DNA of 64,000 bases. Source: Pseudomonadota bacterium (lineage in GTDB: Bacteria > Pseudomonadota > Alphaproteobacteria > Rhizobiales > Xanthobacteraceae). The DNA lies in assembly GCA_023435725.1 (NCBI GenBank), contig JAEYRD010000201.1:16599-80598 (forward strand), read 5' to 3'. How positions within the stretch are numbered: the first letter of the stretch is position 1; each line of letters begins with the position of its first letter. Shown here piece by piece: positions 8,753 to 20,237 of this stretch. The notes below the pieces were generated by a model, which was not told the origin of the DNA, ran no database searches, and saw only the letters and a program-made list of their open reading frames with translations. The position numbers and the translations under genes are program-made.

Positions 8753-9247
8753 ATGGCCGGGCGTGACCAGCTCGACGGCGTCGATCTGAAGATACTATCT
8801 GAGCTGCAGGAGGACGGGCGGGTTCGCAACAACGAGCTGGCGCTGCGCGTAGGTGTGTCCGCGCCCAACTGCCTGCGACGGTTGAAATCCCTGTTCAGCC
8901 GCGGCGTGATTCGGGCGGTCCGCGCCGTCATCGACGAGCGGCTGCTCGGCTTTGAAGTGGTGTCATTCGTCTCGATCCAGCTCGCTAGCCAGGCCCAGCC
9001 GGTACTGGAGGCGTTCGAGAGTTCGATCGCCGCAATCCCGCGCATACAGCAGTGCTGGCGGATTTCGGGCGACACCGACTATCTCCTGAAATGCGTTGCG
9101 CCGAGCGTCGAGAGCATGCGCCGGCAGCTCCTGCATTTTGCGGCGATGCCGAACGTCAAGAACGTTCGCAGCTTTCCGGTGCTGGGCGTTGCGAAGGATG
9201 TGCCGCTGCCGCTGCAGGACGTCGCCGCGACCGCGTCGGCGGGATAG
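8753..9247 (+). CDS. Lrp/AsnC family transcriptional regulator
   Basis: A 164-residue regulator. Residues about 5-60 form the AsnC-type winged helix-turn-helix (LDGVDLKILSELQEDGRVRN, then NELALRVGVSAPNCLRRLKS), and about 70-150 form the RAM/Lrp ligand domain with the beta-alpha-beta pattern and ISGDTDYLLK. These regulators usually sense amino acids and oligomerise. The ATG at 8753 follows gaggtgggg; the frame is open to 8711. The target is not visible: neighbours are the complex I subunit and a DUF3551 protein, and no amino-acid gene is adjacent. Confidence 0.9.
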   Translation: MAGRDQLDGVDLKILSELQEDGRVRNNELALRVGVSAPNCLRRLKSLFSRGVIRAVRAVIDERLLGFEVVSFVSIQLASQAQPVLEAFESSIAAIPRIQQCWRISGDTDYLLKCVAPSVESMRRQLLHFAAMPNVKNVRSFPVLGVAKDVPLPLQDVAATASAG

Positions 9248-9481
9248 GGAACTGCAGCGTTCGGGCGCGCCCGAGCGGCAAGTTCACAAAAACCGAATCA
9301 ATAGGCTGTGATAAAAGCTTAGTAACTCACCTAACTGTGACATGTGATTTATGAAGGCCTGCAATGCGCCGAACCGTGATTGTCGGCTCCAGTGGGTGGC
9401 CTACATCCGGGGTGTGAAGCCTCAGCTTGCGTCGCATGCCGAGGACTCTTTTGTGGGACCCCGAAGCAGGAAAAGACACCA

Positions 9482-9778
9482 ATGACCTCGACCTCGAAGA
9501 CGTTTGTCGCATCCGCCGCGACGCTGTTTGCATCTGCGTTTCTCGTGATGACCGCGCCCGCCGCGCGCGCCGACGATTTCTGCATCATCAATGGCGCCCA
9601 GGCGGCTCATGGCTGCGGCTACCCGACCATGGAAGCCTGCCGCGCTGCGGCCGGCGGCATCGGCGGCATGTGCTCGCAGAGCGGCGCGAAGAGCACCAAT
9701 GAGGCTCTCGCCTTCCAGCCGAAGCAGACGCACTCGCGCAGCAAGGTCCGCTCCGGCAGCCAGACCAACTCGAACTAA
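9482..9778 (+). CDS. DUF3551 exported small protein
   Basis: A 98-residue secreted protein. The signal peptide covers about residues 1-28 (FVASAATLFASAFLVMTAPAARA, then DDF). The mature part has the family's cysteine pattern (DDFCIING, HGCGYPTMEACRAAAGGIGG, MCSQ) that probably forms disulfides in the periplasm. The ATG at 9482 follows aggaaaag. DUF3551 proteins are abundant in Bradyrhizobium and their function is unknown. The preceding 234 bases are unusually AT-rich around 9290-9350 and probably hold the promoter. Confidence 0.85.
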   Translation: MTSTSKTFVASAATLFASAFLVMTAPAARADDFCIINGAQAAHGCGYPTMEACRAAAGGIGGMCSQSGAKSTNEALAFQPKQTHSRSKVRSGSQTNSN

Positions 9779-9883
9779 CGCAAGAACCAAGGCTCGCAAT
9801 CGCGACCGGTTTCGAGACGTTGCGGCCTCCGAGATTGACCTCGGGGGCCGTAAATCATGGGCGATGGCGCGTTTATGCGCGCC

Positions 9884-10912
9884 TCAGCGATACCTGCCGC
9901 GAAACTCGCGCGGCGAGGCGCCCGTCCAGGTGCGGAAGGCGCGGGAAAAGCTCTTCTCGTTGCGGAAGCCGGCGATCTCCGCGATCCGCTTGATCGGAGT
10001 GCGGCCGCGCATCAGCTCCTGCTTGGCGAGCTCGAACTTCGTCTCTTCCTTGAGATCGCGCAGCGAGGTTGCTTCCTCGCGGAGGCGCCGATGCATGGTG
10101 CGTGTGGACAGCGCCAGCTCGCTTGCGACATCCTCTGCGCCGAGAATGCGTCCGCGTGCATTGCGGAGCACGCGGCGGACACGCTCGACCAGAAGCCGGT
10201 CGCGCCGATAGGGTAGCACGGTCAGCCGCAATGCGCCCTTGAGCATGCTGTCGAGGTCGGCGGCGCTGCGGGTGAGCGGCAGCGAAAGATAGTGCTTGTC
10301 GAAGACGATGCGGGTGCCGTCCGCATCGAAGCTCAGGCTCCTGCAGAAGATGGTCGGATAGACCGAGACGTGGCCGGGCTCGGCATAGGGAAATTCGGCC
10401 CAGCGCAGCGCGATTGCGGAATCGACTGCCCAGCAGGAGAAGCCGAGGACATAGCGGAGCAGGGTAACCAGGCAGAACTCGCGCAAGGGGCCGAGATCCC
10501 GCTGCTCGCGAATGGAGATGGTCGCGGTCTCCTCACCGAGCGACAGCTCGAACAGCACGTCCTCGGTCAGCAGGCGGTGATGCCGGCACCAGCGCTTGAG
10601 CGCGACCTCGAGGTTGGGCGCGGTGATCGAGGCGCGGCACAGCATGCCATAGGTTCCCCAGGGCAGCCGCCGCGAGAACCAGCCGAGCGCCTCGTCGTCG
10701 AGCTCGCGCATCGCATGGCCCGCCAGGGCCTCGAACTGGGCCGCCGTCACCCGGCCGTCCCCCGATTCGACGAGGTCTTCGGTGACCTGCCCCTTGCTCA
10801 GCGCCTCGGTCGGATCCCGCCCGTAGCGGGCATAGGCGGCAGCCACGCCGCGGACGAAGGCGGCGGGGGTCATGGCGCGGCGAGGCGTCGCGGTTGCGGC
10901 TTGAAAAGGCAT
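9884..10912 (-). CDS. AraC family regulator with arabinose-binding-like N-terminal domain
   Basis: The 342-residue protein begins [20 protein letters not shown] and has an N-terminal sensory region of about 200 residues of the PF12625 (Arabinose_bd) type. The C-terminal AraC DNA-binding domain (about 245-340) carries two helix-turn-helix elements and the signature [20 protein letters not shown]...[12 protein letters not shown]. It is divergent from the isovaleryl-CoA dehydrogenase gene with 100 bases between starts, so it is the likely regulator of the leucine-degradation operon, and it may control itself because a palindrome lies just upstream of its own start. The frame continues upstream to 11218 but that part overlaps ivd and is a shadow. 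Confidence 0.9.
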   Translation of the reverse strand: MPFQAATATPRRAMTPAAFVRGVAAAYARYGRDPTEALSKGQVTEDLVESGDGRVTAAQFEALAGHAMRELDDEALGWFSRRLPWGTYGMLCRASITAPNLEVALKRWCRHHRLLTEDVLFELSLGEETATISIREQRDLGPLREFCLVTLLRYVLGFSCWAVDSAIALRWAEFPYAEPGHVSVYPTIFCRSLSFDADGTRIVFDKHYLSLPLTRSAADLDSMLKGALRLTVLPYRRDRLLVERVRRVLRNARGRILGAEDVASELALSTRTMHRRLREEATSLRDLKEETKFELAKQELMRGRTPIKRIAEIAGFRNEKSFSRAFRTWTGASPREFRGRYR

Positions 10913-10922
10913 GAAAAATCCT

Positions 10923-10936
10923 CGCCAAACTTGGCG
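10923..10936. promoter_or_regulatory. perfect palindrome in the divergent araC/ivd promoter
   Basis: The sequence cgccaa-ac-ttggcg is a perfect 6-2-6 inverted repeat, located 11 bases upstream of the regulator's start codon and 77 bases upstream of the ivd start. This is the only strong dyad in the 100-base shared promoter, so it is a candidate operator. Which protein binds it is inference. Confidence 0.45.
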
Positions 10937-11012
10937 GAAAATGCAACCTTTTCGACAGCCAAGGCGCCCGGGCGGAGGTAGGTTCGGGCGACAAGAATTT
11001 GGAGGAATCGCC

Positions 11013-12185
11013 TTGAACATCCCGAGCATCGATTTCGATCTGGGCGAAGACATCAGCATGCTGCGTGACACCGTCCGCGCCTTCGTCGAGGCTGAGGTCA
11101 CCCCGCGCGCCGCGGAGATCGAAAAGGCCAATCTGTTCCCCGCCGACCTCTGGAAGCGCTTCGGCGACCTCGGCCTGCTGGGCATGACCGCGCCAGAGCA
11201 ATATGGCGGCTCGAACATGGGCTATCTCGCCCACATCGTCGCCATGGAGGAGATTTCGCGCGGCTCGGCCGCCGTCGGGCTGTCCTACGGCGCCCACTCC
11301 AACCTCTGCGTCAACCAGATCCGCCGCAACGGCACCGACGCGCAGCGGCAGCGCTATCTGCCGAAGCTGATCTCGGGCGAGTATGTCGGCGCGCTCGCGA
11401 TGTCCGAGCCCGGCGCTGGCTCGGACGTGGTCTCCATGAAGCTGCGCGCCGACAAGCGCGGCGACCGCTACGTGCTGAACGGCTCCAAGATGTGGATCAC
11501 CAATGGCGGCGATGCCGACGTGCTCGTCGTCTACGCCAAGACCGATCCCGAGGCTGGTCCGCGCGGCATGACCGCCTTCCTCGTCGAGAAAGGCTTCAAG
11601 GGCTTCACCCATGGACAGCATCTCGACAAGCTCGGGATGCGCGGCTCCAACACCTATCCCTTGTTCTTCGACGAGTGCGAGGTCCCGGCAGAGAACGTGC
11701 TCGGCGGCGTGGGCGAGGGCGTCAAGGTGCTGATGTCCGGCCTCGACTATGAGCGCGCCGTGCTCTCAGGCGGCCCGCTCGGGATCATGGCGGCCTGCAT
11801 GGACGCGGTCGTTCCCTACATGCATGAGCGCAAGCAGTTCGGCCAGCCAATCGGCGACTTCCAGCTCATGCAGGGCAAGCTCGCCGACATGTATTCGACC
11901 TGGCAGGCCACGCGCGCCTATGTCTACGCGGTCGGTCGCGCTTGCGACCGCGCCAACCATGCGCGGACGCTGCGCAAGGACGCCGCCGCCGCGATCCTCT
12001 ATTCCGCGGAGAAGGCGACGTGGATGGCGGGCGAGGCGATCCAGGCGCTCGGCGGCGTCGGCTACACCAGCGAGTTTCCGACGGGACGCTTGTGGCGTGA
12101 CGCCAAGCTCTACGAGATCGGCGCCGGCACCTCGGAGGTTCGCCGCATGCTGATCGGCCGCGAGCTGATGGCCGAGACGGCTTAA
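11013..12185 (+). CDS. ivd: isovaleryl-CoA dehydrogenase
   Basis: A 390-residue acyl-CoA dehydrogenase read from a TTG codon with ggaggaa seven bases upstream; the longer frame to 10911 would overlap the promoter. The FAD-contact motifs [13 protein letters not shown] and [11 protein letters not shown] are present. [15 protein letters not shown] holds the catalytic glutamate at residue 247, the position used by isovaleryl-CoA dehydrogenases rather than by most other members, and the C-terminal [17 protein letters not shown] is typical. It oxidises isovaleryl-CoA to 3-methylcrotonyl-CoA, passing electrons to ETF. It is the first gene of the ivd-mccB-mccA-hmgL operon, so leucine or isovalerate catabolism is well supported. 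Confidence 0.95.
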   Translation: MNIPSIDFDLGEDISMLRDTVRAFVEAEVTPRAAEIEKANLFPADLWKRFGDLGLLGMTAPEQYGGSNMGYLAHIVAMEEISRGSAAVGLSYGAHSNLCVNQIRRNGTDAQRQRYLPKLISGEYVGALAMSEPGAGSDVVSMKLRADKRGDRYVLNGSKMWITNGGDADVLVVYAKTDPEAGPRGMTAFLVEKGFKGFTHGQHLDKLGMRGSNTYPLFFDECEVPAENVLGGVGEGVKVLMSGLDYERAVLSGGPLGIMAACMDAVVPYMHERKQFGQPIGDFQLMQGKLADMYSTWQATRAYVYAVGRACDRANHARTLRKDAAAAILYSAEKATWMAGEAIQALGGVGYTSEFPTGRLWRDAKLYEIGAGTSEVRRMLIGRELMAETA

Positions 12186-12266
12186 GCCCCCACGCAATTG
12201 GAATTGCCGCGAAACTGGTTCAACCTGCCGCGGCCTCTCACCACGTCACAAGAAACGCGGGACCAC

Positions 12267-13871
12267 ATGCCGCTCCATTCCAGCATCGATCCTTCCTCAT
12301 CCGATTTTGCACGCAATTCCGACGCCATGCGCGGGCTCGTCGCCGACTTGCGCGAAAAGCTGAGCCAGGTTGCCGGTGGCGGCGGCGAGGTCTCACGCAA
12401 CCGTCACACCGCGCGCGGCAAGATGCTGGCGCGCGAGCGTGTCGACCTGCTGGTCGATCCCGGAACGTCGTTCCTGGAGCTGTCGCCGCTTGCGGCCTAC
12501 GGCCTCTACGGCGGCGACGTGCATTCGGCGAGCGTCGTCACGGGCGTCGGACGCATCTCGGGCCGCGAATGCGTGATTGTCGCCAACGACGCCACCATCA
12601 AGGGCGGCACGTACTATCCGATGACCGTGAAGAAGCATCTGCGCGCGCAGGACGTGGCGCGGCAGAACAATCTTCCCTGCGTCTACATGGTCGATTCCGG
12701 CGGCGCCTTCCTGCCGCTCCAGGACGAGATCTTTCCGGACGAGCGCCATTTCGGCCGCATCTTCTACAATCAGGCGCAGATGTCCTCGCAAGGCATCCCG
12801 CAGATCGCCATCGTGATGGGTTCCTGCACCGCCGGCGGCGCCTATGTGCCGGCGATGTCGGACGAGAGCATCATCGTGCGCAATCAGGGCACCATCTTCC
12901 TCGGCGGCCCGCCGCTGGTGAAGGCCGCGACCGGCGAAGTCGTGAGCGCCGAGGAACTCGGCGGCGCCGACGTCCATTCACGTCAGTCCGGCGTCACCGA
13001 TCACTATGCCCAGAATGATGCCCACGCGATCGGGATCGCCCGGCGCATCGTCGGGACACTGAAGCCATCGGCACGGCCGAACCTCAACATGCACCCGCCG
13101 CGGGACCCGTTGTTTGCGGCGGAGGAGATCTACGGCGTCGTGCCCGTCGACGGCCGCAAGCCGTTCGACGTGCGCGACATCATCGCGCGTGTCGTCGACG
13201 GCTCGGAGTTCGACGAATTCAAGAAGCTCTACGGCACCACGCTGGTCTGTGGCTTCGCTCACATCTGGGGCCATCCGGTCGGCATCATCGCCAATAACGG
13301 CATCCTGTTCAGCGAAAGCTCGCTCAAGGGCGCGCATTTCATCGAGCTGTGCTGCCAGCGCGGTATTCCGCTGGTGTTCCTGCAGAACATCACGGGCTTC
13401 ATGGTCGGCAAGAAGTACGAGGCGGGCGGCATCGCGCGCGACGGCGCCAAGCTCGTCACCGCGGTCGCGACCGCCTCGGTGCCGAAATTCACCGTCGTGA
13501 TCGGCGGCTCCTATGGCGCCGGCAATTACGGCATGTGCGGCCGCGCCTATAGTCCGCGCTTCCTCTGGATGTGGCCGAACGCGCGCATCTCGGTGATGGG
13601 CGGCGAGCAGGCCTCGATGGTGCTGAGCCAGGTCCGGCGCGACAATATCGAGGCCAAAGGCGATAGCTGGTCGAAGGAGGAGGAAGAGAAATTCCGCAAG
13701 CCGATCCGCGACCAATATGAGAGCCAGGGACACCCGTACTACGCGACCGCGCGCCTCTGGGACGACGGCGTGATCGATCCGGCCGACACGCGGCTCGTGC
13801 TCGGCCTTGGCCTCTCGGCGGCGTCGAATGCGCCGATCGAACCGACGAAATTCGGCCTGTTCAGGATGTGA
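12267..13871 (+). CDS. mccB: methylcrotonoyl-CoA carboxylase, carboxyltransferase (beta) subunit
   Basis: The 534-residue protein is of the family's usual length. It has [20 protein letters not shown] near the N-terminus, [34 protein letters not shown] (the oxyanion-hole region of the carboxyltransferase fold), and [20 protein letters not shown] with [20 protein letters not shown]. These features distinguish MCC-beta from propionyl-CoA carboxylase beta. With MccA it carboxylates 3-methylcrotonyl-CoA to 3-methylglutaconyl-CoA. The ATG at 12267 is 81 bases after ivd; an upstream ATG at 12198 is less likely. MccA follows after four bases. Confidence 0.95.
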   Translation: MPLHSSIDPSSSDFARNSDAMRGLVADLREKLSQVAGGGGEVSRNRHTARGKMLARERVDLLVDPGTSFLELSPLAAYGLYGGDVHSASVVTGVGRISGRECVIVANDATIKGGTYYPMTVKKHLRAQDVARQNNLPCVYMVDSGGAFLPLQDEIFPDERHFGRIFYNQAQMSSQGIPQIAIVMGSCTAGGAYVPAMSDESIIVRNQGTIFLGGPPLVKAATGEVVSAEELGGADVHSRQSGVTDHYAQNDAHAIGIARRIVGTLKPSARPNLNMHPPRDPLFAAEEIYGVVPVDGRKPFDVRDIIARVVDGSEFDEFKKLYGTTLVCGFAHIWGHPVGIIANNGILFSESSLKGAHFIELCCQRGIPLVFLQNITGFMVGKKYEAGGIARDGAKLVTAVATASVPKFTVVIGGSYGAGNYGMCGRAYSPRFLWMWPNARISVMGGEQASMVLSQVRRDNIEAKGDSWSKEEEEKFRKPIRDQYESQGHPYYATARLWDDGVIDPADTRLVLGLGLSAASNAPIEPTKFGLFRM

Positions 13872-13875
13872 TGCG

Positions 13876-15903
<2,028 letters not shown>

Positions 15904-15904
15904 C

Positions 15905-16819
15905 ATGAGCGACCAGGTCCGCATCATCGAAATGGGGCCGCGCGACGGCCTTCAGAACGAGAAGATTCCGGTCAGCGTCGAGGCCCGCATTGCCTTCGTG
16001 GAGGCGCTGGTCGCGGCCGGGCTTCATACTGTCGAGGTCGGCGCTTTCGTCTCGCCCAAGGCGATCCCGCAGATGGCGAGCTCGGATGCCGTGCTGCGTG
16101 GCGTGACCCACGTGAAGGACGCCGAATTCCACGTGCTGGTGCCGAACGAGAAGGGCTACGACGCCGCGCGCGCGGCGGGCGCGAAGGTGGTCTCGGTGTT
16201 CGCTGCCGCGTCCGAAGGCTTTTCGCGGGCCAACATCAACTGCACGGTCGCGGAGTCCATCGAGCGGTTCAAGCCGGTTCTTGCGCGCGCCAAGGCCGAC
16301 GGCGTGCCGGTGCGCGGCTATATCTCCTGCGTGCTGGGCTGTCCGTTCGATGGCGAGATCAAGCCGAAGGCCGTGGCCGATCTTGCCAAGACATTGTGGG
16401 ATCTCGGCTGCTACGAGATCTCGCTCGGCGACACCATCGGTGTCGGCACGCCCGCCAAGGCGAAGGAGATGCTCCGCGCGGTTGCCGCCAACATTCCCGC
16501 CGCCAAGCTTGCGATGCATTTCCACGACACCTACGGCCAGGCGCTTGCCAATCTCTATGCGGGGATGGAGGAAGGCATCCGCGTCATCGATGCCGCAGCC
16601 GGCGGCCTCGGCGGCTGCCCCTACGCGCCGGGCGCCACCGGCAATGTCGCGACCGAGGATGTCGTCTACATGCTCGAAGGCATGGGCGTCAGCACCGGCA
16701 TCGACATGGAGAGGCTGCTGGCGGCGACGAACGCGATGAGCGTCGTGCTGGGCAAGCCGCCCGTCAGCCGCGTGGCCTCCGCGCTGAACGCGAAGAAGAA
16801 GCGGGCTGCTTCCCAATAG
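15905..16819 (+). CDS. hydroxymethylglutaryl-CoA lyase
   Basis: The 304-residue TIM-barrel enzyme shows IIEMGPRDGLQNEK at the N-terminus (metal and substrate contacts), YISCVLGCPFDGEI, EISLGDTIGVGTP, MHFHDTYGQALANLY with the metal-binding histidines, and GLGGCPYAPGATGNVATEDV containing the catalytic cysteine. It cleaves HMG-CoA to acetoacetate and acetyl-CoA, the last step of the leucine pathway. It starts one base after the mccA stop. The methylglutaconyl-CoA hydratase that should act before it is not in this operon and must be encoded elsewhere. Confidence 0.95.
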   Translation: MSDQVRIIEMGPRDGLQNEKIPVSVEARIAFVEALVAAGLHTVEVGAFVSPKAIPQMASSDAVLRGVTHVKDAEFHVLVPNEKGYDAARAAGAKVVSVFAAASEGFSRANINCTVAESIERFKPVLARAKADGVPVRGYISCVLGCPFDGEIKPKAVADLAKTLWDLGCYEISLGDTIGVGTPAKAKEMLRAVAANIPAAKLAMHFHDTYGQALANLYAGMEEGIRVIDAAAGGLGGCPYAPGATGNVATEDVVYMLEGMGVSTGIDMERLLAATNAMSVVLGKPPVSRVASALNAKKKRAASQ

Positions 16820-16823
16820 TTCT

Positions 16824-16974
16824 CCGTCATTGCGAGCCAACGGGTCCGCGCGAAGCGCGGCCCGATGACAGGCTCCGCGAAGCAATCCAGAACCCCGCGG
16901 TGCCAGCCTGGATGCTTCGTCGCTTCAGTGCAAAATTGCTTTGCGATTTTGTCACGAGCTCCTCGCAATGACGG
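16824..16974. repeat. palindrome-ended intergenic repeat, 13-bp perfect terminal inverted repeats
   Basis: The element begins ccgtcattgcgag (16824-16836) and ends ctcgcaatgacgg (16962-16974), an exact inverted pair, and fills nearly all the space between the convergent hmgL and TRAP permease genes. CGTCATTGCGAG-ended elements are a known dispersed repeat in Bradyrhizobium and Rhodopseudomonas. No open frame inside is protein-like, so it is a non-coding, MITE- or REP-like unit. Confidence 0.85.
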
Positions 16975-16986
16975 TGTTTGTGGCCT

Positions 16987-18345
16987 CTACCTGCTCCCGT
17001 CCGGCCCCATCACCAGGTCCGGCAGCCAGGTCGAGATCTCCGGCACGAAGCAGAGCAGCAGCACGGCGAGCATCATCAGCAGCACGAACGGCAGCGTGCC
17101 CCAGATCACCTCGCTCAAGGGGATGTCGGGCGCGACGTTGCGGATGACGAAGATGTTGAGGCCGACCGGCGGATGGATCAGGCCCATCTCCATCACGATG
17201 GTCATGACGACGCCGAACCAGATGATGTCGAAATTGGCAGCACGGAGCGGCGGCAGGATGATCGGCGCCGTCATCAGGATGATCGAGACCGGCGGCAGGA
17301 AGAAGCCGAGCACGACGACCATGACGAGGATCGCGAACAACAGGCCCCAGCGCGGCAGGTGCATAGCGACGACGGATTCGGCGGCCGATTGCGAGATGTG
17401 CAGGTAACTCATCACGTAGGAGTAGAGCAGCGACATGCCGATGATCATCATCAGCATGGTCGATTCCCGGATCGTCGATTTCATGATGGGCCCGAGATCG
17501 CTCGGCCGCCACACGCTGTAGATCGCGGCGATCAGCGCCAGCGCCAGCAGTCCGCCGAGGCCGGCGGTCTCCGACGGCGTGGCGTAGCCGCCATAGAGCG
17601 CGATCATGACGCCGGTGAGCAGCAGCACGAACGGGATTACGCGCGGCAGCACGCTGAAGCGTTCGGCCAGTGTGTACTCGTCGCGGGTCAGGATCGCGGC
17701 CTCCGGGCCGCCATTCTTGTAGATCGCTTCGGCCGCGGCATATTCCCGGCGGAAGCGGATCACGGCGTAGGCGCCGAACAGCGAAACCAGCAGCAGGCCC
17801 GGACCGATGCCGGCGAGGAAGAGCCGGCCGAGCGATTTTTCCGCGGCGACTGCGAACAGGATCATGGTGATCGAGGGGGGCAGCAGGATGCCGAGCGTGC
17901 CGCCGGCGGCGATGATGCCGGCAGCAAAGCCGCCGGAATAGCCGCGCTTGCGCATCTCGGGGATGCCGGCCGAACCGATCGCCGAGCAGGTCGCGGGCGA
18001 GGAGCCCGCCATCGCTGCGAATAGCGCGCAGGCAAACACATTGGCAACGCCAAGGCCGCCGGGAACGCGATGCAGCCAGGCGTGCAGGGCCGAATAGAGA
18101 TCCTGGCCGGCGCGCGACTTGCCAATCGCCGCGCCCTTCAGGATGAAGAGGGGGATCGAAAGCAGCGTGATCGAGGCCATCTCCTCGTAGACGTTCTGCG
18201 TCACCGTATCGAGGGATGCGGTGGGCATGTAGATACCCATGAACACCACCGCGACCGCGCCGAGGGCAAAAGCGATGGGCATGCCCGAGAACATCACGAG
18301 CAGCGTCGCGATGCCGTAGGCAAGGCCAATACCGAAAACGCTCAT
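16987..18345 (-). CDS. TRAP transporter large permease (DctM family)
   Basis: The 452-residue protein has about twelve hydrophobic segments and DctM landmarks such as GMPIAFALGAVAVVFMG, AAMAGSSPATCSAIGS, GGTLGILLPPSITMILFA, ATPSETAGLG and MEMGLIHPPVGLNIFVI. It is the ion-coupled transport subunit of a tripartite periplasmic transporter, taking up organic acids with a sodium gradient. Its ATG (18345) overlaps the TGA of the small permease gene by four bases, so translation is probably coupled. The frame is open further upstream, but that part overlaps the small subunit. The substrate is unknown. Confidence 0.93.
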   Translation of the reverse strand: MSVFGIGLAYGIATLLVMFSGMPIAFALGAVAVVFMGIYMPTASLDTVTQNVYEEMASITLLSIPLFILKGAAIGKSRAGQDLYSALHAWLHRVPGGLGVANVFACALFAAMAGSSPATCSAIGSAGIPEMRKRGYSGGFAAGIIAAGGTLGILLPPSITMILFAVAAEKSLGRLFLAGIGPGLLLVSLFGAYAVIRFRREYAAAEAIYKNGGPEAAILTRDEYTLAERFSVLPRVIPFVLLLTGVMIALYGGYATPSETAGLGGLLALALIAAIYSVWRPSDLGPIMKSTIRESTMLMMIIGMSLLYSYVMSYLHISQSAAESVVAMHLPRWGLLFAILVMVVVLGFFLPPVSIILMTAPIILPPLRAANFDIIWFGVVMTIVMEMGLIHPPVGLNIFVIRNVAPDIPLSEVIWGTLPFVLLMMLAVLLLCFVPEISTWLPDLVMGPDGSR

Positions 18346-18896
18346 GGCCGCCTGGCTCCGGTAAGGGGCAGCGCAAGCTGCACGAGGATCTGGACACAGA
18401 GCAGGCTCATGCCGAGCGCCATCAGCGAATAGGGGATGGCGAGCGGCGGCGACCACATCGAGTTCGAGACCTGGCCATCGACATAGGCCTCGTGGGCCAA
18501 TGTCCAGGATTTCCAGGTAAAGAACGCGCAGAACAGAAGCGTCGCGGCATCGACCAGCCAGAGCCGCACCTTGTTCGCAAACGGCGACAGCAGACCGACG
18601 AAGGCTTCGATACCGATATGGCCGCGGTTTTGCTGCACATAGGCCGCGGTCATGAAGGTCGCGCCGACCAGGAGGAACACGGCGGCCTCGTCCTGCCAGT
18701 AATTGGCGGCCTTGAACAGCGCGCGGCTGAGCACGCTGTAGCTCAGGATCGCGCAGGCCGCGACCAGCGCGATTGCGGCGAGCACGACGATGATGCTGTT
18801 GAGGATGGCGAGACCGCGATCGATCGCTGCCGCAGGGCCCGTCCCTGCGGCAGCGGTCGCATGGTCGTCACGATCCGGAAGCGGACCGTGGCTCAT
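18342..18896 (-). CDS. TRAP transporter small permease (DctQ family)
   Basis: The 184-residue protein has an acidic N-terminal tail, then four transmembrane segments beginning at about residue 30 (LNSIIVVLAAIALVAACAIL), and the DctQ-like stretch FKAANYWQDEAAVFLLVGAT followed by QQNRGHIGIEAFV. It joins the large permease to form the membrane part of the transporter. Both ends overlap neighbours by four bases (ATGA): its start with the stop of the binding-protein gene and its stop with the start of the large subunit. Confidence 0.9.
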   Translation of the reverse strand: MSHGPLPDRDDHATAAAGTGPAAAIDRGLAILNSIIVVLAAIALVAACAILSYSVLSRALFKAANYWQDEAAVFLLVGATFMTAAYVQQNRGHIGIEAFVGLLSPFANKVRLWLVDAATLLFCAFFTWKSWTLAHEAYVDGQVSNSMWSPPLAIPYSLMALGMSLLCVQILVQLALPLTGARRP

Positions 18897-19915
18897 GCCG
18901 CGACATTGGAAGCGAGCTTCAAGAGATTCGCAGCGGTCGCGGTCTTGGCGCCGTAATCCTTCCACGCGGTGTCGCGGGCGATGTCACGCCACTTGCCGAC
19001 GGTCGCGGCGTCGAGCGCCGAGACCTTGGCGCCGGCCTTCTCGTAGACCTTGGCGACTTCGACGTCGTCGTCCTGGGCGCCCTTGCGGCCGAAGGCTTCG
19101 AGCTCGGTGCCGACCGCGAGCAGGATGTCCTGATGGTTCTTCGGCAACTTGTCGAAGATTGCCTTCGACATCATCAGCGGCTCGAGCATGAACCAGTAGG
19201 AGGCACCGGCGCCAGAGGTCAGCGACTTCGCGACCTCTTCGAGGCGGAACGAGATCAGGCTGGTGGAGGAGGTGATGCCGGCATCGCAGGCGCCGGTCTG
19301 CATCGCGGCGTAGATTTCGTTCGACGGGACCGACAGCACCGAGGCGCCGGCGGTCTGCAGCACCATGTCCATCTCGCGCGAGCCGCCGCGCACCTTCAGG
19401 CCCTTGGCGTCTTCAGGGGCAACGATCGCCTTGGACCGGCTGGCGACGCCGCCGGCCTGCCAGACCCAGGTGAGCAGGATGATGCCCTTGTCGGCGAGGA
19501 AGTCGGTCAGCGCCTTGCCGACCGGCTCCTTCTTCCAGCGCAGGCCCTGGTCGTAGGTGGTCACGAGGCCGGGCATCAGGCCGATATTGGTCTCCGGCAA
19601 TTCGCCGCCGGCGTAGGGCATCGGATAGAGGCTGATGTCGAGCGCGCCCTTGCGCATCGCGGAGAACTGGGCGTTGGTCTTGATCAGCGAGGAGTTCGGA
19701 TAGATTTCGGCTGCGATGTCGCCTTTGCTGCGCTTGGCGACTTCAGCGGCGAACATCCGACAGAGCCGGTCGCGGAAATCGCCCTTGTCGATGGTGCCGC
19801 CCGGGAATTGATGTGAGATTTTCAGCGTGGTTGCGGCGTGCGCGGTACCGGTGCCGAAGCGGAGAATGGCGGGTGCGGCGACGGCGGTCGCGATCAGTTG
19901 GCGGCGCGTGAACAT
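18893..19915 (-). CDS. TRAP transporter substrate-binding protein (DctP family)
   Basis: The 340-residue periplasmic protein starts MFTRRQLIATAVAAPAILRF. The twin arginine in TRRQL followed by a hydrophobic stretch and GTAHA suggests export by the Tat pathway, which is common for TRAP binding proteins. DctP features follow: GGTIDKGDFRDRLCRMFAAEVAKRSKG and the central helix around GLKVRGGSREMDMVL, whose arginine (KVRGG) normally binds the substrate carboxylate. An aaggggat Shine-Dalgarno precedes the ATG. It leads a three-gene operon. The adjacent leucine-degradation operon hints at a branched-chain acid or keto acid as substrate, but this is only positional. Confidence 0.92.
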   Translation of the reverse strand: MFTRRQLIATAVAAPAILRFGTGTAHAATTLKISHQFPGGTIDKGDFRDRLCRMFAAEVAKRSKGDIAAEIYPNSSLIKTNAQFSAMRKGALDISLYPMPYAGGELPETNIGLMPGLVTTYDQGLRWKKEPVGKALTDFLADKGIILLTWVWQAGGVASRSKAIVAPEDAKGLKVRGGSREMDMVLQTAGASVLSVPSNEIYAAMQTGACDAGITSSTSLISFRLEEVAKSLTSGAGASYWFMLEPLMMSKAIFDKLPKNHQDILLAVGTELEAFGRKGAQDDDVEVAKVYEKAGAKVSALDAATVGKWRDIARDTAWKDYGAKTATAANLLKLASNVAA

Positions 19916-20237
19916 GGATTGATCCCCTTGGACGATTCTTGTTTGGTTTGATTTGGGTGGGTCGTCGAGACTGGCGCTAAGGCCCATCCTAGCCGGTCTT
20001 CCACCCGATGTTCTCTAGTCTGATAGTTCGAGACCGAATGCCGCGGCAAGTGTCGGCCTTGCTGCACTGCACACTCGCGGTTCCCGCCGCATGCGCACGT
20101 TCTCCACCGAACGATGGATGGCAGCCGGTCCGCGCGAATTTTATCGACGGCCGCGTAACAATTTCGGCTGCCGATCCGTCGAGACTGGATAGCGGCATCC
20201 GTCGCTGACCAACGTCATCTCGAAGGGAACATTGCTC
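19916..20237. other. divergent promoter region between TRAP operon and MXKDX gene
   Basis: 322 bases without a gene. It should contain the promoters of the TRAP operon (leftward) and of the MXKDX protein (rightward). No convincing open frame, hairpin or known operator is visible. Confidence 0.5.

Noticed and set aside
10913..11218. N-terminal extension of the AraC regulator beyond 10912
   Set aside because: It overlaps the 5' part of ivd, lacks homology character and would bury the shared promoter; the ATG at 10912 gives a family-like start.
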